DNA of 64,000 nt. Origin: Treponema sp. (lineage in GTDB: Bacteria; Spirochaetota; Spirochaetia; Treponematales; Treponemataceae). Shown in pieces: positions 61,439-64,000 of this stretch. A model generated the notes under the pieces. The model was not told the origin of the DNA. It made no database searches and was given only the letters and a program-made list of their open reading frames with translations. The DNA lies in the NCBI GenBank assembly GCA_016281495.1, contig JAEEIU010000038.1:62001-126000 (forward strand), in the 5' to 3' direction. The position numbers were made by a program, and so were the translations under genes. Each line of letters starts with the position of its first letter. Position 1 is the stretch's first letter.

Positions 61439-63401
61439 AAGGTCTCTGTTTTCGCCGGTAATTTCAATTATCTATATAGCCACGGTAGTGACGTTTGTTG
61501 TTTCCCTCTTTGTCGAGTACAAGTCATCTCCAGCAAAGATAGAAGCGCGTGTAGACGAACTTGCAAGGGCAACCACCCAAAACCTTTCTGTAAATCAGCC
61601 CGGTACAGATCAATTTGAGACAGCCTTACTTCATTCGATTGGATATGTTTCTGACATTGCTGGAATTCAACTTTCCCAGAATGGAGAGCTTCTTTTTTCC
61701 CTTCCCGCTGATCTTGCAGACAACAGCCCGACTCGTTCACCTTTTGTAACCGTTACGGAACGCCCAATATACGCTAAAGACCAGGATGAAGTTCAGATGA
61801 AGGTTGCGGCGTATCTGATTCAGCCTTCCTCCCTGTACATAAAAGGCCTGATAGCTTTCTTCGTAATACTTGCAACTACACTCTTTTGCGCCACGTATCT
61901 GATTTATCTTTATGCCTCGGAAAAAAAGAATAATGATTCAGATTTTGATGATGAAATAATTTCTGATGACCACAAAAAAATAGAAAAAGACCTTTCGTTC
62001 AATCAATACGAGAAAAAATCAGAAAGCGAATATGGCGACTATTATTCTGAGCCTTCTTTTGATGATTATGACAGCAGCTTTGACAAAGGCCTGGATGACG
62101 CAAATGATTTTGATGATGACGGTCTGGAGGATTTTGACAGTTCAGATTACAGCAATGAGCCTCTGGAAGAATTCCCCGAAAATGATGCCTTTGATTCAGA
62201 GGAAACCGTTCAGGACATACAGGAAGACTACAGTGATTACGAAAAGGATCCGGCTCCTGACTATAAAGAAAATGAACATTATCAGGAAGAGACTGTTTCA
62301 GACATTCAGGATGACAATAACAGGGAAGAAATTAACGAGGAAGAAACTCAGGTCAAAAATGAATCTCCAGAGCCAGAGGATTCCTATTACTCTGATTTCC
62401 AGATGCCGCAGTCTCCATCCAGCACAATCACTCAGGAAGAATATCAGGCCCTTACCCAGGACCTTCTTGATGAACCAATGCCTGAGGAAGAAAATCCAAG
62501 TGAGAATGTATATTCCGACTTAAATCCGGTAGAAAGGCATGAAGACAATTTTGCAATTGAAGACGAGGATCTTGTAATACCTTCACTTCTAGATGATGAT
62601 AAACCGGAAGAGACAGTAAAAGAAACCATCCATGAAGAAATTGAACCCATAAAAGCAGTGCCTGTTCAAGAAACCCATGAGGAAGATTCAACAAAAAAAG
62701 AAGACATCCTTCTTGAAGAAGACCTGTTGCCTGAATTGAACCCCATACACACAAAGCTTGACATGCCGCAGGAAGAAGAGGAAAAAGAAGACAGCAAGCT
62801 TCCTCCAATAAAAGAAAGCTCAAATGAAATAGAAACACCGACTAAAAAACATCCCGCAGGCCTTTTTTCACCGACCACAGGATTCGGATGGGAAGAATAC
62901 ATGATTCCGCGCCTTGACAGTGAGCTTATACGAGCCGCTTCCGGAGACCAGGACCTTACAGTCATGACACTTGAAATACCAAAGATTGACTGGACTTCTG
63001 AAGAAGCCGGTGAAATATGTGAATTGATTCTTGATCTCGTAAAATTCAAGGATCTTGTATTTGAATATGGAGAATTCGGATGTACCGCAATCATCCAGAA
63101 CATGGGAATAGATGAAGCGTTAAAAGCCGCAGAAGACCTGCACACAAACATAATCGCAAGCCTTGCACGCAGGAAAAAATATTATATTGTTGCCATAGGA
63201 CTTTCTGCAAGGTCTCTAAGATTAATTTCTGGTGGACGCATAGCAAAGGAATCTGAGCAGGCATTGATCCATGCCCTTGAAGACAAATCCAATCCAGTTG
63301 TCGCATTTAAAGTCAATCCTGAAAGATACAGGAATTACATTGCTACAGAGAGCGCCAAACTAAACCAGAAGGAACCTCAGCTTTCTGCAAGTCCATCCTG
63401 A
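61428..63401 (+). CDS. membrane protein with acidic linker and degenerate GGDEF-like domain
   Basis: 657 residues: two membrane helices (about 10-28 and 140-162) enclosing a periplasmic sensor-sized part of about 110 residues; an acidic disordered linker of some 310 residues rich in Asp, Glu, Ser and Tyr; and a C-terminal alpha/beta domain (about 480-640). That domain follows the GGDEF layout (DSELIRAASGDQDLTVMTLE, then FEYGEFGCTAIIQN, then IVAIGLSARS and ALIHALEDKSNP), but GG(D/E)EF is replaced by YGEFG at residues 547-551 and the metal-site Asp before it is also lost (IPKIDWTS). It should not make c-di-GMP. Shares an acidic style with the 55372 protein; coupled to maf copy 2. Confidence 0.7.
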   Translation: MKNKRSLFSPVISIIYIATVVTFVVSLFVEYKSSPAKIEARVDELARATTQNLSVNQPGTDQFETALLHSIGYVSDIAGIQLSQNGELLFSLPADLADNSPTRSPFVTVTERPIYAKDQDEVQMKVAAYLIQPSSLYIKGLIAFFVILATTLFCATYLIYLYASEKKNNDSDFDDEIISDDHKKIEKDLSFNQYEKKSESEYGDYYSEPSFDDYDSSFDKGLDDANDFDDDGLEDFDSSDYSNEPLEEFPENDAFDSEETVQDIQEDYSDYEKDPAPDYKENEHYQEETVSDIQDDNNREEINEEETQVKNESPEPEDSYYSDFQMPQSPSSTITQEEYQALTQDLLDEPMPEEENPSENVYSDLNPVERHEDNFAIEDEDLVIPSLLDDDKPEETVKETIHEEIEPIKAVPVQETHEEDSTKKEDILLEEDLLPELNPIHTKLDMPQEEEEKEDSKLPPIKESSNEIETPTKKHPAGLFSPTTGFGWEEYMIPRLDSELIRAASGDQDLTVMTLEIPKIDWTSEEAGEICELILDLVKFKDLVFEYGEFGCTAIIQNMGIDEALKAAEDLHTNIIASLARRKKYYIVAIGLSARSLRLISGGRIAKESEQALIHALEDKSNPVVAFKVNPERYRNYIATESAKLNQKEPQLSASPS

Positions 63402-63988
63402 TCTTTAGGTGCAAAAAGTTTTTCAATCTCAACTACCGCACTGTCATCAGGGAATTTTACCTTAAAAATGCCAAACTGTTTTTCTGCCTCTGCTTTTTTA
63501 TTATCTGCAAGAAGAACTGATATTAGATTCTTAAGCAATGATGAATCTGTCGGATTTTCCTGAACCAAAGCAGAATATTGTTCTGCCGCTGTCTTTAAAT
63601 CCCCCTTCATGGCATTGATGTATGCAAGTGATGATTTAAGGTTTGTATTGTCAGGATCTTTTTCCAAAAGATTTTTGTATATTTCCTCGGCATGATTCCA
63701 ATCCTTTGCGAGTGCATAACATCGGCCTATGTTATAATACGCTGAATCCCCCAACTCAGCTCCAGCCTTTGATTTCATTGCCTGCTCGTAATAGGAAATT
63801 GCCTTTGGATAATCCTTTAGCTGCTCATATGCCTCAGCAATCTTAATGTATTCAGCTGTAATAGATTTATCAGCAGCCTCATCTTTACCCGGAATAACCT
63901 TATCAACGGTAGAACATGAAAAGAACAAAAACAGCAGAGCGAAAATGGTAAAATACAAAAGAAAAGTCAGTTTATTTCTGATACGCAT
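63377..63988 (-). CDS. TPR lipoprotein
   Basis: 203 residues. Signal peptide with lipobox FFSCS (acylated Cys near 25), then TPR repeats (EYIKIAEAYEQLKDYPKAISYYEQAM, SAYYNIGRCYALAKDWNHAEEIYKNLLEKD, and NLKSSLAYINAMKGDLKTAAEQY). Its 3' end overlaps the 3' end of the previous plus-strand gene by 25 bases. The start at 63988 lies 12 bases from the window edge, so promoter and upstream neighbours are unseen. TPR lipoproteins often assist outer-membrane assembly or complexes, but nothing here shows the partner. Confidence 0.78.
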   Translation of the reverse strand: MRIRNKLTFLLYFTIFALLFLFFSCSTVDKVIPGKDEAADKSITAEYIKIAEAYEQLKDYPKAISYYEQAMKSKAGAELGDSAYYNIGRCYALAKDWNHAEEIYKNLLEKDPDNTNLKSSLAYINAMKGDLKTAAEQYSALVQENPTDSSLLKNLISVLLADNKKAEAEKQFGIFKVKFPDDSAVVEIEKLFAPKDQDGLAES

Positions 63989-64000
63989 TTTTTTACAGTG

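Noticed and set aside
1-64000. CRISPR array, insertion sequence, prophage, integron or toxin-antitoxin pair
   Set aside because: No regular repeats, transposase or integrase motifs, or paired small genes of those types were seen while reading both strands; nearly all genes have housekeeping roles.

Overview
The window reads as chromosome of a spirochaete of the genus Treponema or a close relative. Evidence: a flagellar cluster containing the spirochaete-specific gene flbB, a hook protein with the lysine/cysteine pair used for spirochaete hook cross-linking, a eukaryotic-type hexokinase, two Maf (DUF115) motility-associated glycosyltransferases, and gene orders that I recall from Treponema pallidum (rpsT-hup-lnt-bactofilin-rho; dnaG-rpoD-zinc ribbon-TPR-mreBCD-pbp2-rodA; lepB-smpB). 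Base composition is moderate and slightly AT-rich. I see no prophage, insertion sequence or CRISPR array. Almost all of the window is core genome; the clearest accessory patch is 25.4-26.9 kb.

Layout. 0-5.4 kb, plus strand: an acyltransferase tail, a promoter, a small zinc-ribbon protein, rpsT, hup, lnt, a bactofilin and rho. 5.4-11.2 kb: cca (minus), thiN, a small membrane protein, then an SPFH-like protein, aroH and glgA overlapping as an operon, then tRNA-Thr and tRNA-Tyr with their own promoter and terminator. 11.3-25.4 kb, plus: a metallo-hydrolase, mltG, dnaG and rpoD with overlapping or abutting ends; a coiled-coil zinc-ribbon protein; rnpB; a TPR membrane protein; and the rod-shape genes mreB, mreC, mreD, pbp2 and rodA. 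25.4-26.9 kb: an AT-rich patch with a cysteine-rich SH3b protein and what looks like the truncated start of a GNAT acetyltransferase. 26.9-32.3 kb, minus: flbB-fliK-flgD-flgE and upstream hexokinase. 32.3-43.9 kb: a UvrD/PcrA helicase, envelope proteins including two translationally coupled outer-membrane barrel candidates, thiI, a family 4 uracil-DNA glycosylase and priA. 43.9-50.7 kb, minus: a compact operon dxs-folP-cdaA-cdaR-acpS-DUF2225-truA, preceded by a 29-residue basic protein of the AURKAIP1/COX24 type. 50.8-55.2 kb: lepB-hemW, smpB, a secreted protein, and an ftsB/divIC-like gene with tsaC. 55.4-64 kb: a very acidic 993-residue protein, two Maf genes, and a membrane protein with a long acidic linker and a degenerate GGDEF-like domain, facing a TPR lipoprotein.

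How it works together. The 12-25 kb block joins replication priming, the main sigma factor and RNase P to elongation-phase cell-wall synthesis (MltG, MreBCD, PBP2, RodA). The flagellar block supplies collar, hook-length, hook-cap and hook proteins, and the Maf pair 30 kb away is likely to glycosylate flagellin. The dxs operon combines isoprenoid, folate, c-di-AMP and lipid-carrier functions.

The items I most want checked: a histone-H1-like lysine-rich tail on RpoD and a low-complexity tail on Rho; a type I signal peptidase with arginine at the catalytic lysine position; a stem that pairs with the fliK start codon; the acidic multivalent protein / tandem Maf / degenerate GGDEF module; a terminator between the tiny ribosomal-type gene and dxs that implies read-through; and a likely leaderless helicase mRNA. 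Start codons, terminators and promoters were judged by eye, without alignments or folding calculations.
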